A stretch of 63,272 bases of DNA from positions 1 to 63,272 of the forward strand of contig JBFLWQ010000020.1 of the NCBI GenBank assembly GCA_040757775.1. Direction: 5' to 3'. The notes under the pieces are model-generated. The model was not told the DNA's origin. It searched no databases and saw only the letters and a program-made list of their open reading frames with translations. A program made the position numbers and the translations under genes. This document shows positions 27,818 through 36,262 of this stretch, piece by piece (positions within the stretch are counted from its first letter, which is position 1; every line of letters starts with the position of its first letter). Origin of the DNA: Thermodesulfobacteriota bacterium (GTDB taxonomy: Bacteria; Desulfobacterota; UBA8473).

Positions 27818-27865
27818 TATTAAGCGTATTGCAGTAGCTAAAGTAATAAAGAAAAGAGGTGAAAA

Positions 27866-29068
27866 ATGAAAAGAACGGTATTTGTGGCAATTGCATTGTT
27901 AGGCAGTATTTTTTTCATTACCGCTTCACACGGTAAGGCAGCGGAAGTCAGGGGAGTAACGGATACCTTGATAAAAATAGGGTCAATAGGCGATCACACA
28001 GGGCCTACCTCGAATTTCATTGTTCCAGTTGTCGAAGCCAGCAAAAACTATTTTAGATACATAAACGATCAAGGGGGCATACACGGACGGAAGTTACAAT
28101 TAATCGCAGAGGATTCCCGTTATTCAATTCCCACATCAGTAGCGGCATTTAAGAAGCTGATATCTAAAGATCAAGTGCTGGCAATTTTAGGCCCTGTCTC
28201 CACTGGTGAGACCAGGGTACTGTTTCGGCATATTGAAAAGGACAAGGTGCCTTCATTAGTATATGCCGCAGACAGATCCGTTATGGAACCGTATAAGAGA
28301 TATATATTCCCGACCACCAGCCTGTATGATATGGAATGGGGAGTAGTTTTTGATTATATTTTTAATGAGTTGAAGCCCGTAAGCCCGAAGATTGCCAGCT
28401 GCTATCCGGATATTGAATCGGGAAAAGTTTCCCATAGAGGAGCCGAGAAATGGGCAAAGTTTTTCAACGTAAAGCTTCATACAGAGATAATTCCCTTAAG
28501 CGCTATTGATGTTACCTCTCAGGTTCTTTCAATGAAGAAAGCGGGAGTAACCCATGTCCTGATATTTCACGTTGCACCACCGGTCGCCTTGCTCCTTAGT
28601 GAATTAAAAAGGTTTGGTCTCAACATACCTGTCTTTGGGATCAGTGCTTCAACCACGGAAGACCTTATTAAGATAGCTGGCGAAAAAGCAAAGAATTTCA
28701 TAGGTGCCAGTCATTACAGCTCCTGGTACGAAGAGAACCCCGGGGCAAAGAATATGGCGGAGATAAGCCTGAAATATTTCCCAGACGCTTTAAAACTTTA
28801 TGGAGTCAGGAGTTACACTGTAGGGTGGGTTAGATCTCTTGTTCTCTGTGAAGGGATCAAGAGAGCAGGGAAGGACTTAAATGCTGAAAGCCTTGTGGGT
28901 GCATTGGAAACCCTGAAGGATTTCGATACACAAGGGCTCTGCGGGCCCATAACATATACACCCACTATGCATTATGTGTTGAACTACAATAAGGTTTTCA
29001 AGACCAATCCTGCGAGTGGCAAATTTATACCAATTACTGATTGGAGACTGCCGCCTTCAGAAAAATGA
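27866..29068 (+). CDS. Branched-chain-type ABC transporter substrate-binding protein
   Basis: A 400-residue periplasmic receptor, fifth paralogue. It has a Sec signal peptide (cleavage near GKAAEV), then [49 protein letters not shown] and [12 protein letters not shown]. Length is normal. AGAGGTG lies ahead of the ATG. It is the last of the receptor series and shares the family's N-terminal motif, but the lobe-1 ligand loop (STGETRVL) differs from its siblings. Confidence 0.93.
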   Translation: MKRTVFVAIALLGSIFFITASHGKAAEVRGVTDTLIKIGSIGDHTGPTSNFIVPVVEASKNYFRYINDQGGIHGRKLQLIAEDSRYSIPTSVAAFKKLISKDQVLAILGPVSTGETRVLFRHIEKDKVPSLVYAADRSVMEPYKRYIFPTTSLYDMEWGVVFDYIFNELKPVSPKIASCYPDIESGKVSHRGAEKWAKFFNVKLHTEIIPLSAIDVTSQVLSMKKAGVTHVLIFHVAPPVALLLSELKRFGLNIPVFGISASTTEDLIKIAGEKAKNFIGASHYSSWYEENPGAKNMAEISLKYFPDALKLYGVRSYTVGWVRSLVLCEGIKRAGKDLNAESLVGALETLKDFDTQGLCGPITYTPTMHYVLNYNKVFKTNPASGKFIPITDWRLPPSEK

Positions 29069-29121
29069 CAGGCAAAGAGGCAGGATTAGACAAATCCTAT
29101 AATATCTTTGATGGTGAAGAG

Positions 29122-29409
29122 ATGGCAAAAATTTTCAGTGGTGAAAAGAAGGCAAAATTAGGCACGGGAAAGAAGCCCGCTGTTGTTCATGTACAAACAG
29201 AAGAAAGATTGGAAGAAGTAGCATCAATATTTGAAAAAAACAGTTGGAAATATACAATTGGATTGGAACCAGATAAACCAGAGGATATTACCGATTTAGA
29301 AATATTATTGAATCCACCAAAACCAAAGATAGCCGAAAAGAAAGTTGGACGCAATGAGCCCTGCCCATGTGGAAGCGGGAAAAAGTATAAAAAATGCTGT
29401 GGCAAATAG
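29122..29409 (+). CDS. SEC-C motif small metal-binding protein (PBPRA1643-like)
   Basis: About 95 residues from ATG 29122. The C-terminus carries the SEC-C zinc motif in [16 protein letters not shown], preceded by [17 protein letters not shown] and a [11 protein letters not shown] stretch that recall the PBPRA1643 family of small SEC-C proteins. I prefer this start because family members begin just before the KxGTxxNPA-like segment; in-frame ATGs at 29065 and 29041 would overlap the receptor gene, and 29065 makes an ATGA overlap with its stop. Function is unknown; SEC-C tails often bind zinc and other proteins. Confidence 0.75.
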   Translation: MAKIFSGEKKAKLGTGKKPAVVHVQTEERLEEVASIFEKNSWKYTIGLEPDKPEDITDLEILLNPPKPKIAEKKVGRNEPCPCGSGKKYKKCCGK

Positions 29410-29582
29410 GGCTATTGTCCATTCCAAAAGATAACTCTGCACATAACCACCTGTTTTATTCTGACGAGTGGAGAATAGTATAGTATAGTCGGGACGTTAT
29501 ATATCCTCAGTAATTAGGTGACTCTTTTGCTATAATGTATAATGATGATAATTCTACCAACCCGAATCACAAAGGGGTGATT

Positions 29583-29861
29583 ATGAAGGCGTCTTTCTTT
29601 AATTCCTAGAATTACAGGAGCAACGAGAAAGGACAAGTTGTTATTCCTGAAAACATACGGAAACAACTCAATTTAAAGGCTGGGGCTCAGTTTGTCGTTG
29701 TCGGTGATAAGGATGTTGTTATTCTTAAAAACATAGCGCCTCCATCCATTGATGAATTTGATGTTCTAATTACTGACGCCAGAAAAAAAGGGAAACAAGC
29801 CAGATTAAAAAAGTCTGATATTAAGGATGCGATATTAAAAGCTCGAGGGAAGAAAAAATGA
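29583..29861 (+). pseudogene. VapB/AbrB-type antitoxin, disrupted
   Basis: From ATG 29583 (AAAGGGG upstream and a TATAAT box further up) the frame reads MKASFFNS and then meets TAG. Beyond it, in the same frame, an AbrB/SpoVT swapped-hairpin domain continues: KGQVVIPENIRKQLNLKAG, then a VapB-like tail ending ILKARGKKK. The remaining frame has no good start codon after the stop. The nonsense codon, or a small frameshift around it (the +1 frame gives RITGATRK), inactivates the antitoxin. The stop overlaps the toxin start as in intact vapBC operons. Confidence 0.75.
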
Positions 29862-29992
29862 AAATCATCCTTGATACGAATGTTTTCATATCAGGGATAT
29901 TTTTTAGTGGCCCTCCTTCTCAAATCCTCAAGGCATGGCAAAACTCAAGACTACAAATTGTACTTTCGCAGGGTCTAGGGATCAGGTCTTGA
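29858..29992 (+). pseudogene. VapC PIN-domain toxin, truncated
   Basis: The start MKIILDTNVFISGIFFSGPP is a typical PIN-domain N-terminus with the first catalytic Asp (residue 6). After about 37 residues (LQIVLS) the similarity ends abruptly and the frame stops at residue 44. The other acidic residues of the PIN active site are missing, so no nuclease can be made. The break point leads straight into the dinB-like fragment, which suggests a deletion joined two genes. Confidence 0.75.
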
Positions 29993-30191
29993 AAAGTAAG
30001 TTTTTGGCAGCAAAAGTGATTTCCCAAGACCCCCGTCCCATTCCTCATCAAACGACCCTCTCAGTAGGGAAGATGAGATAAAACATCTGGCCTTTTCCTG
30101 TCTCAAAAGGGTTGACCTGGCCAGCAAGAAGGTAAGGCTTGTCGGTGTCCGGGTCGGCAATCTGGGGAAAAATGAAATTGCTGATAGTTAA
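29993..30191 (+). pseudogene. C-terminal fragment of a DinB-type DNA polymerase IV
   Basis: Only the end of the gene remains. The frame closing at TAA 30189-30191 encodes DEIKHLAFSCLKRVDL and then KKVRLVGVRVGNL, the characteristic end of the little-finger domain of Y-family polymerase IV. Upstream the frame is closed by TAA within about 60 residues, and no polymerase palm motifs exist. It is a relic next to the broken vapBC pair. Confidence 0.5.
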
Positions 30192-30241
30192 GGTTCATCT
30201 CCCAAAGAATTGGTCGATGAAAAGGATTCAAGGGGTCAAGG

Positions 30242-30262
30242 ATTTAAGCGAAATGCTTAAAT
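30242..30262 (-). terminator. Hairpin downstream of tRNA-Leu
   Basis: ATTTAAGC-GAAAT-GCTTAAAT forms a perfect 8-bp stem with a 5-nt loop, 20 nt past the 3' end of the tRNA on the minus strand. It may end the secG-tRNA transcript, but no clear T-run follows. Confidence 0.35.
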
Positions 30263-30282
30263 TTAAGGATAAACTATATGAA

Positions 30283-30369
30283 TGGTGCCGAAGGCGGGAC
30301 TCGAACCCGCACGGGGATTGCCCACCACCCCCTCAAGATGGCGTGTCTACCAAATTCCACCACTTCGGC
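30283..30369 (-). tRNA. tRNA-Leu (anticodon GAG)
   Basis: An 87-nt tRNA including an encoded CCA. The acceptor stem GCCGAAG pairs with CTTCGGC, the discriminator is A, and the T-arm contains GGGTTCGAGTCCC. The anticodon stem CCATC/GGTGG encloses the loop TTGAGGG, giving anticodon GAG. A long variable arm is present, as expected for leucine. It lies 25 nt downstream of secG on the same strand, the same neighbourhood as secG-leuU in Escherichia coli. Confidence 0.96.
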
Positions 30370-30394
30370 ACAAATTTCAGGATTGTTGTTCCTG

Positions 30395-30706
30395 TTATTT
30401 GTTTTTTGGAGAATCAGGGGATTTTGGAATATTTTGTTTAGCCGGTGTAGACCCCTCTTGCATAATCGACGAAGCCGGTCGTTGAGAAGAAAAATACGCC
30501 AGAGTAAGAGAAGTTAGCATAAAGACAATGGCGGCGGCGGCGGTTAATTTTTCAAGAAAGCTGCCAGGTCCGCTACTACCAAAAATAGTTGAGCTGGAAC
30601 CTCCAAAAGCGGCTCCCATCTCAGCGCCCTTTCCGGTTTGCAAGAGTACAATCATAATCAGCGCAATGCACACGATTATATGTATAGTTATAATCAAGGT
30701 AAGCAT
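30395..30706 (-). CDS. secG: Preprotein translocase subunit SecG
   Basis: A 103-residue inner-membrane protein with two hydrophobic helices, about 3-22 and 52-72. The conserved stretch between them runs LLQTGKGAEMGAAFGGSSST and then GSSGPGSFLEKLT. SecG assists SecYE during Sec-dependent export. The Ser/Pro-rich C-terminal tail after residue 75 is normal for the family. It is followed by a tRNA-Leu gene on the same strand. Confidence 0.95.
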   Translation of the reverse strand: MLTLIITIHIIVCIALIMIVLLQTGKGAEMGAAFGGSSSTIFGSSGPGSFLEKLTAAAAIVFMLTSLTLAYFSSQRPASSIMQEGSTPAKQNIPKSPDSPKNK

Positions 30707-30809
30707 TAAAAATTAGCCCCCGTTTTTTCTTCAATTATTAATTGTGATTGTATATGGTGAAAATCTTATTACCATTATTTCAATAAAAAGTAAAGGGATA
30801 ATTAATAAG

Positions 30810-33050
30810 TTATTTAGTCTCCATTGTAAATACCCCATCCCAATCTTCAGGTGGTGGAGCTTCCATCAGATTTTTGCTTCTCTTCAAGTAGAGTTTTGAT
30901 GGGTAATCATCTGGCTTCAGGTCCAAAACCTTATTAAAGGTCTCACTGGCTTCTTGCCATTTCCTTCCCTTGTATTCTTCAAGACCCTGGTGAAATAGAC
31001 AAAGTATGTCTTTAACCTCATCAGGCACCTCGTTTCTTCCAACCAATTCATATATCTTAACTGGCAGATCCTTTCCCTTAACCCTCACAGAATCTAATTC
31101 TCTACAGAGAAACTTATCCTTGACTTTTTCATAGGTTACTTCACCAATTATTATATTTGTATTATATTGCTTGTTAGCACCCTCTAATCGGGAACTCAGA
31201 TTGACGCTATCTCCCATTACTGTGTAGTCAAACCTTCTCTGTGAGCCCATGTTTCCAACCACCATTGGCCCGGAGTTTATGCCTATACCTATATTGAATC
31301 TAGGTGTTCCCTCGGCTTCCCATCTTTCTTGGAGAACTTTAAGCTCATCCATCATATCCAGGGCAGTATAGCATGCCCTTTCGGCATGGTCTTCTTGATC
31401 CAGCGGAGCCCCATAAACCGCCATAATGGCATCTCCCATGTATTTATCCAGGAGACCATCGTATTTAAAGACTATGTCTGTCATGACAGTCAGATATTCA
31501 TTTAGCAGTTTAACGAGCATCTCTGGAGATAGCCCTTCTGAGATTGTGGTAAAACCCCTTATATCAGAGAATAAAACTGTAAGATCCTTTTTTTCTCCCC
31601 CAAGTTTTAGCTTTTCTGGATTCTTTAGCATCTCATTAATCACAGAAGCAGTGAGATAGTAGTGAAACGCCCCTTTTATCTTCTTCTTTTCTCTCTCCTC
31701 TGTCATATAACGGAATATAGTTACCCCAATATAAACCAGGAGAAGAGTCAAGAAAGGGTATACAATATTTATCCATACCCCTTGGTACACGAATAGATAT
31801 CTATTCAACGTAAAGAAACCAAAAAAGAAAAGGACAGTAGCAAGAGCGCCCCAGACAGCTTTCAATTTAGGCAATACAAAACCCAGAACCAGTCCCAACC
31901 CCAAAATAACTAAAATATCCAAAACAGCAGTCCAGTCCGGACGAATCAGGAAATGCTGACGAAGTATATTGTCGATAACGTTGGCGTGGATCTCTATCCC
32001 GGGATATACACTGCTAAATGGGGTAACTCTCATATCATAGATTCCTGTAGCAGTTGCTCCTACAAGTACAATCTTGTCCTTTAAGTTAGCAGCGGGGATA
32101 CGATTACCCAGAATATCTGCAATAGAATAGTGGGGAAAAGTCTTTTGCTGACCGGCATAGTTAATAAGCATTCTCCCCTTTTCATCAGTCGGGATCATAA
32201 TCCCCCCAAGCCGGATCCCATCTATACCATAATCTGCAATCTTAAGTGATAAGAGTGGAGAACCGAGATAATGGTGTAGAACCCTCAATGATAACGGCGG
32301 AAAGAATTGGTCTTTGTATTGGACCACTAAAGGACACCAACGGACAGTTCCATCCCTGTCTGGAAAAATGTTGAAATAACCACTTCCTCTGGCAGTAGTT
32401 GAGATCTTATTAAGGTTGCTCTCTACTGCATATGCCTCTGTCAAAAAGACCTTTTTAGCTTCCTTGGATTGATACCTGACAGAAGGATACTTCGATGGTA
32501 ATATGTTCTTTAATTCTAAACTGATTTCTTCTTCTTTCAGGTGCTCAAGCCCTTTTTTTGATGTATGGAAAAAGTACCCCAGGATTATTCTATCCGATCT
32601 CTTTATAGTCTTTGCAAGTATCTCATCATTGTCAGCCTCTCTCTCAGCCATGGATATATATTCTGTTAATTCCCGACTGGTTATCCTCAATTCTTCAACC
32701 TTTTTCTTAAAAGAAGCTGTCCTCTCTAAATCAGAATTCTCATCAGGTTCAGCAAATACTATATCAAAACCTATACTCCTGACCCCATATCTGGTCAAGG
32801 TATCAATAAGTCCTGCGATCTTTTTCCGAGACCAGGGCCATCTTCCCAGCTCATCAACACTTTTTTCATCTATAGCTGCAATTACGACCTCATTTCCTGG
32901 CTTCACTGAACCACGAGAAACAAACCGTAAATCCAGGGCTTTGAGTTCCATTAAATCCAAGAAAGGAACTCCTATCAGATAAATAGTAATTACCAGCAGA
33001 GTAATAACTAAGCTGATCTTAAAGCAATTTAATTTCAAAGGTTTTCTCAA
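30810..33050 (-). CDS. CHASE2 domain adenylate/guanylate cyclase
   Basis: A 746-residue membrane receptor cyclase. One N-terminal membrane helix is followed by an extracytoplasmic CHASE2 domain (about 35-380, with AIDEKSVDELGRWPW and FDIVFAEPD) and a group of three C-terminal helices (about 385-460). The class III cyclase domain covers about 495-670, with metal-binding aspartates in LFSDIRGF and KYMGDAIMAVYG and substrate-site residues in FDYTVMGDSVNLSSRLEG, which favour adenylate cyclase. A TPR-like helical tail follows (KWQEASETFNKVLDLKPDD). It should make cAMP in the cytoplasm in response to an unknown outside signal. It stands between secG and ricT, probably in its own unit. Confidence 0.9.
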   Translation of the reverse strand: MRKPLKLNCFKISLVITLLVITIYLIGVPFLDLMELKALDLRFVSRGSVKPGNEVVIAAIDEKSVDELGRWPWSRKKIAGLIDTLTRYGVRSIGFDIVFAEPDENSDLERTASFKKKVEELRITSRELTEYISMAEREADNDEILAKTIKRSDRIILGYFFHTSKKGLEHLKEEEISLELKNILPSKYPSVRYQSKEAKKVFLTEAYAVESNLNKISTTARGSGYFNIFPDRDGTVRWCPLVVQYKDQFFPPLSLRVLHHYLGSPLLSLKIADYGIDGIRLGGIMIPTDEKGRMLINYAGQQKTFPHYSIADILGNRIPAANLKDKIVLVGATATGIYDMRVTPFSSVYPGIEIHANVIDNILRQHFLIRPDWTAVLDILVILGLGLVLGFVLPKLKAVWGALATVLFFFGFFTLNRYLFVYQGVWINIVYPFLTLLLVYIGVTIFRYMTEEREKKKIKGAFHYYLTASVINEMLKNPEKLKLGGEKKDLTVLFSDIRGFTTISEGLSPEMLVKLLNEYLTVMTDIVFKYDGLLDKYMGDAIMAVYGAPLDQEDHAERACYTALDMMDELKVLQERWEAEGTPRFNIGIGINSGPMVVGNMGSQRRFDYTVMGDSVNLSSRLEGANKQYNTNIIIGEVTYEKVKDKFLCRELDSVRVKGKDLPVKIYELVGRNEVPDEVKDILCLFHQGLEEYKGRKWQEASETFNKVLDLKPDDYPSKLYLKRSKNLMEAPPPEDWDGVFTMETK

Positions 33051-33107
33051 ATCAGATCCCCCTCAACAGTCTTCAAAGAGATTTTTTATATTCATCTACA
33101 TTTCCAT

Positions 33108-33932
33108 TTAACGTTTTTTCTTGTGTTTTCTTAGGGTTCCCTCTTCTTTGATTCCACTGATAGAAACCTTCACTTCTTTCCCGTCTTCCAGTTCGACAAT
33201 AACCTTCTGTCCGATTATATTTTGCTCTACAACCCTTCCTCTTCCCTGAAGAGTTAATAACGTCTGACCGATTTTTGGCATATCTTTTTTAAAATCAACA
33301 TAGGTTTCGTGTTCAAAAGCCAAACAACACATTAACCTTCCACAAACACCAGAGATTTTTGCAGGATTTAAAGCCAGATTTTGGTCTTTTGCAATTTTAA
33401 TGGATACTGGTTCAAAGCCTTTTAAAAAGGTTGAACAACAGAATTCCCTTCCGCAATTCCCTATGCCTCCTACCATCTTTGTCTCATTTCTCACCCCTAT
33501 CTGACGCATCTCAATTTTTGTATGGAGTCTCTGGGCAAGCCTCTTTACTAATTCTCGGAAATCCACCCTGCTTTCGGAAGTAAAGTAAAAGATAATCTTA
33601 GAACCATCAAATAAACATTCCACTTCTACCAGCTTCATCGGCAGGTTACAGTTCTGTATCTCATTTAAACATATTTTATGTATTTCTTTCTCCTTTTCCT
33701 GATTCACTATTTCAGCGTTTAAATCGTTTTCGTCAGCTTTTCTGAGTATCTTTTTAAGCGACTTATCTAATAAGGTGATATCTTCTAAATTCGTCATTTT
33801 GACAACAGTTCCTATTCCAACGCCCTTCTCTGTTCCCACAACTACTCGATCATTGACATAAAGATTCAGATCCCCTGCATTGAAATCATAAATTTTGCCG
33901 CTATCTCTAAATTTTACCCCTGCAACCTTCAT
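33108..33932 (-). CDS. ricT: PSP1-domain protein, RicT/YaaT-like
   Basis: A 274-residue protein with the PSP1 C-terminal domain. The cysteine-rich centre GNCGREFCCSTFLKG and SGVCGRLMCCLAFEH is typical of RicT (YaaT), whose complex binds Fe-S clusters and affects RNase Y-mediated RNA processing in Bacillus. In this window it lies downstream of tmk and holB on the same strand, which is the conserved tmk-holB-yaaT order. A repeat element separates it from holB. Cytoplasmic; its function in this organism is inferred. Confidence 0.88.
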   Translation of the reverse strand: MKVAGVKFRDSGKIYDFNAGDLNLYVNDRVVVGTEKGVGIGTVVKMTNLEDITLLDKSLKKILRKADENDLNAEIVNQEKEKEIHKICLNEIQNCNLPMKLVEVECLFDGSKIIFYFTSESRVDFRELVKRLAQRLHTKIEMRQIGVRNETKMVGGIGNCGREFCCSTFLKGFEPVSIKIAKDQNLALNPAKISGVCGRLMCCLAFEHETYVDFKKDMPKIGQTLLTLQGRGRVVEQNIIGQKVIVELEDGKEVKVSISGIKEEGTLRKHKKKR

Positions 33933-33963
33933 CTATTCCCCCGCATCTCACTTGTCTATCACT

Positions 33964-34098
33964 TTGATGATCTCGCAAAAAGTGCTAAAGACACCTTTCT
34001 TGTCATTCCCGCGGAAGCGGGAATCCAGTAAAATCAATTAGTTCTGGACTCCCGTTTTCATGGGAGTGACGGTTTTATGACTTTTTAAAAGTCCATCA
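33964..34098. mobile_element. MITE-like element, copy A
   Basis: A 135-bp non-coding element between ricT and holB, nearly identical to an inverted copy at 51931-52066. Its ends form imperfect terminal inverted repeats (TTGATGATCTCGCAAAAAGT against ACTTTTTAAAAGTCCATCA). Inside are two hairpins, one around ATTCCCGCGGAAGCGGGAAT and one around ACTCCCGTTTTCATGGGAGT. Confidence 0.8.
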
Positions 34099-34142
34099 CT
34101 CTTGCTCAATGAAAATATGCCTTTCGCGGTTGCCTTGACCCC

Positions 34143-35117
34143 TTATTGACAGATCTCTCCTAACATCACTTCCAGTGTCAGCCGCTTATTGGAATTTCGC
34201 AGTAATGCCGATTCGGCATCATTTATTATCCTTAATTTCCTCAATAAATCTGTTGTAGTAAGCCTTCCCGAAAGTCTTTTTATCTCTTCTAAAAAATCAG
34301 CATTTATCAATCGATCCGATGGACAGTCCTCTTTAAAGATTAAAATATCTCTAAACCAAGCTTTTAGAAATTGAAGGGCAATAATAAGCTCTTCTTTTTC
34401 CTTTGACATTTCTTCTGCAAACTCGAAGGTTTCATTGATGTTATTGGGGGAAAGGGCACTAATCTTTTCAATAAGTCTATTTCTATACTCCAGAGTAGTC
34501 CCTTTAGACAATTCATATGCCCTATTCAGGCTTCCGCTTGCCAACGATGCTATCTTCAAAGAGGCATCTTCATCTTTTCCCAGTTTCTCTTTGATTATTT
34601 TGGAGATTAAATCATTGGTCAATGGCTGAAATTTAAGCTTTTGACACCTGGAACTAACAGTCGGTAACAACAGATGAGAACTGGCAGTTATCAATATAAG
34701 TATTATGTCAGGGGATGGCTCCTCCAGAGTCTTAAGAATGGAATTTGCTGCTGCTGGATTCATCTTTTCAGCGTTTGGTATGATGCATACCCTTTTTTTA
34801 CCCTCATAAGGCTTATATTTGAGAAATCTCTGCATTTCTCTAATCTGGTCGATCTTTATTGAGATTCCCTCTGGCTCAACAACAGTAACATCAGGGTGAT
34901 TCCCGTTTATGATCTTTCTGCATGATATACATTCATCACAGGAATCAGCAAGTTCAGCAGAGCAGTTTAATGCCTTGGCCAGCGTTAATGCAACACGTCT
35001 TTTCCCTACACCTTCTTCCCCAAGAAAAAGATAGGCATGTGGTACCCGATTATTTTTTATTGCCTTCTTTATTATCTCAATCTGTCTATCCTGTCCAAGT
35101 ACGTCTTTAAACGACAT
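34143..35117 (-). CDS. holB: DNA polymerase III subunit delta prime
   Basis: A 324-residue AAA+ protein of the clamp-loader. P-loop-like GEEGVGKRR (about 33-41), a zinc knuckle CDECISCRKI (preceded by an NCS Cys), the SRC motif (TVSSRCQKLKF) and the lid domain mark it as HolB. It loads the sliding clamp during replication. Its start overlaps the end of tmk by 11 nt, which suggests coupled translation, and ricT follows. Confidence 0.93.
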   Translation of the reverse strand: MSFKDVLGQDRQIEIIKKAIKNNRVPHAYLFLGEEGVGKRRVALTLAKALNCSAELADSCDECISCRKIINGNHPDVTVVEPEGISIKIDQIREMQRFLKYKPYEGKKRVCIIPNAEKMNPAAANSILKTLEEPSPDIILILITASSHLLLPTVSSRCQKLKFQPLTNDLISKIIKEKLGKDEDASLKIASLASGSLNRAYELSKGTTLEYRNRLIEKISALSPNNINETFEFAEEMSKEKEELIIALQFLKAWFRDILIFKEDCPSDRLINADFLEEIKRLSGRLTTTDLLRKLRIINDAESALLRNSNKRLTLEVMLGEICQ

Positions 35118-35757
35118 CCATCTCTCTTTTCATAATTTTGGGAAACACGGTCTTACATATCTCCTCGTGGATTATTTCTATATCTTTGGTTCCATCAATA
35201 ACTATAATACTTTCATTTCTTCTAGCAACCTTCAAATATCCTTCTCTGACTTTTTCGTGGAAGCTTCTATCCTCTCTTTCAAATCTATCCTCTCTTGCCT
35301 GATTTGCTTCTGAACGTATCCTCCCAATTGCTCTCGTTATTCCAATATCTACCGGACAGTCAAAAAGTATGGTAATATCAGAAGTTAAACCGGAAGTGGC
35401 AAGTTGATTCAATTTCTTGACCAGCTTAAGGTCAAATCCTCTGGCATACACCTGATAGGCAATGGTGGCATAACTAAAGCGATCACAGAGTACGATTTTT
35501 TTGTTCACCAGAGCCGGCTTAATTACCTCTTTAATATGCTGAGCCCTGCTGGCTAAATATAGAAATAACTCAGTGGTAAGACTCATGTCTTTATTCTGAG
35601 AGGACAATAGTATTTTTCTTATTTCTTCCCCTATCTCAGTACCACCAGGTTCCCTTGTAATTATATAAGGAAGCCCTTTTGTATCAAGGAAATTCCCCAG
35701 CAGGCTAATCTGGGTGGTCTTGCCACACCCCTCTATCCCCTCAAATGTAATAAACAT
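35107..35757 (-). CDS. tmk: Thymidylate kinase
   Basis: A 216-residue kinase phosphorylating dTMP to dTDP. The P-loop EGIEGCGKTTQ is at the N-terminus, followed by REPGGTEIGEEIR, the DR(F/Y) motif LCDRFSYATIAYQ, and a lid rich in Arg (GRIRSEANQAREDRFE). Length is normal. It lies between a B12-binding subunit gene and holB in one strand-consistent run; it overlaps holB. Confidence 0.95.
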   Translation of the reverse strand: MFITFEGIEGCGKTTQISLLGNFLDTKGLPYIITREPGGTEIGEEIRKILLSSQNKDMSLTTELFLYLASRAQHIKEVIKPALVNKKIVLCDRFSYATIAYQVYARGFDLKLVKKLNQLATSGLTSDITILFDCPVDIGITRAIGRIRSEANQAREDRFEREDRSFHEKVREGYLKVARRNESIIVIDGTKDIEIIHEEICKTVFPKIMKREMDVV

Positions 35758-35807
35758 ATCCTAAACCCATTTCTTGACAGGCTGTTGTTCAAACAGAAAT
35801 TCCCCTC

Positions 35808-36215
35808 TTATCTTCTTTGCCTAACATTGGTTTTAACCCAGTTAACGGCGTCTTCAATCTTGGTTCCAGGCCGGAAGACTGCCCTTATCCCGATCCCTAT
35901 GAGTTCAGGAATGTCCTCATCGGGGATAATACCCCCTCCAAAAACTATTATATCACCTGCCACATTTTTCTCCAACAGTTTGAGTACCTGTAAGAACAAA
36001 TGCTTATGTGCCCCTGCTAAACTGCTAAGCCCAATGGCATCCACATCCTCCTGAATGGCAGCATTTACAATCTGTTCAGGGGTTTGATGCAGACCTGTAT
36101 ATATCACCTCAAATCCAGCATCCCTAAGCCCTCTAGCAATTATCTTTGCACCCCGATCATGTCCGTCCAGTCCAGGTTTCGCAATCATTATCCTCACTCT
36201 CACATCAGAATCCAT
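35808..36215 (-). CDS. B12-binding subunit of an acyl-CoA mutase
   Basis: A 135-residue cobalamin domain with the full canonical signature AKPGLDGHDRG, then GLSSLAG and FGGGIIP. Lys, Asp and His of the base-off motif are all present. It lies 47 nt after the ICM-like large subunit and is surely its partner, forming a split-type mutase. tmk follows 50 nt downstream on the same strand. Confidence 0.92.
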   Translation of the reverse strand: MDSDVRVRIMIAKPGLDGHDRGAKIIARGLRDAGFEVIYTGLHQTPEQIVNAAIQEDVDAIGLSSLAGAHKHLFLQVLKLLEKNVAGDIIVFGGGIIPDEDIPELIGIGIRAVFRPGTKIEDAVNWVKTNVRQRR

Positions 36216-36262
36216 TTTCCCTCCTGTATTTATCCTCTTTTGAGATAAATCTCCAACGGGAT

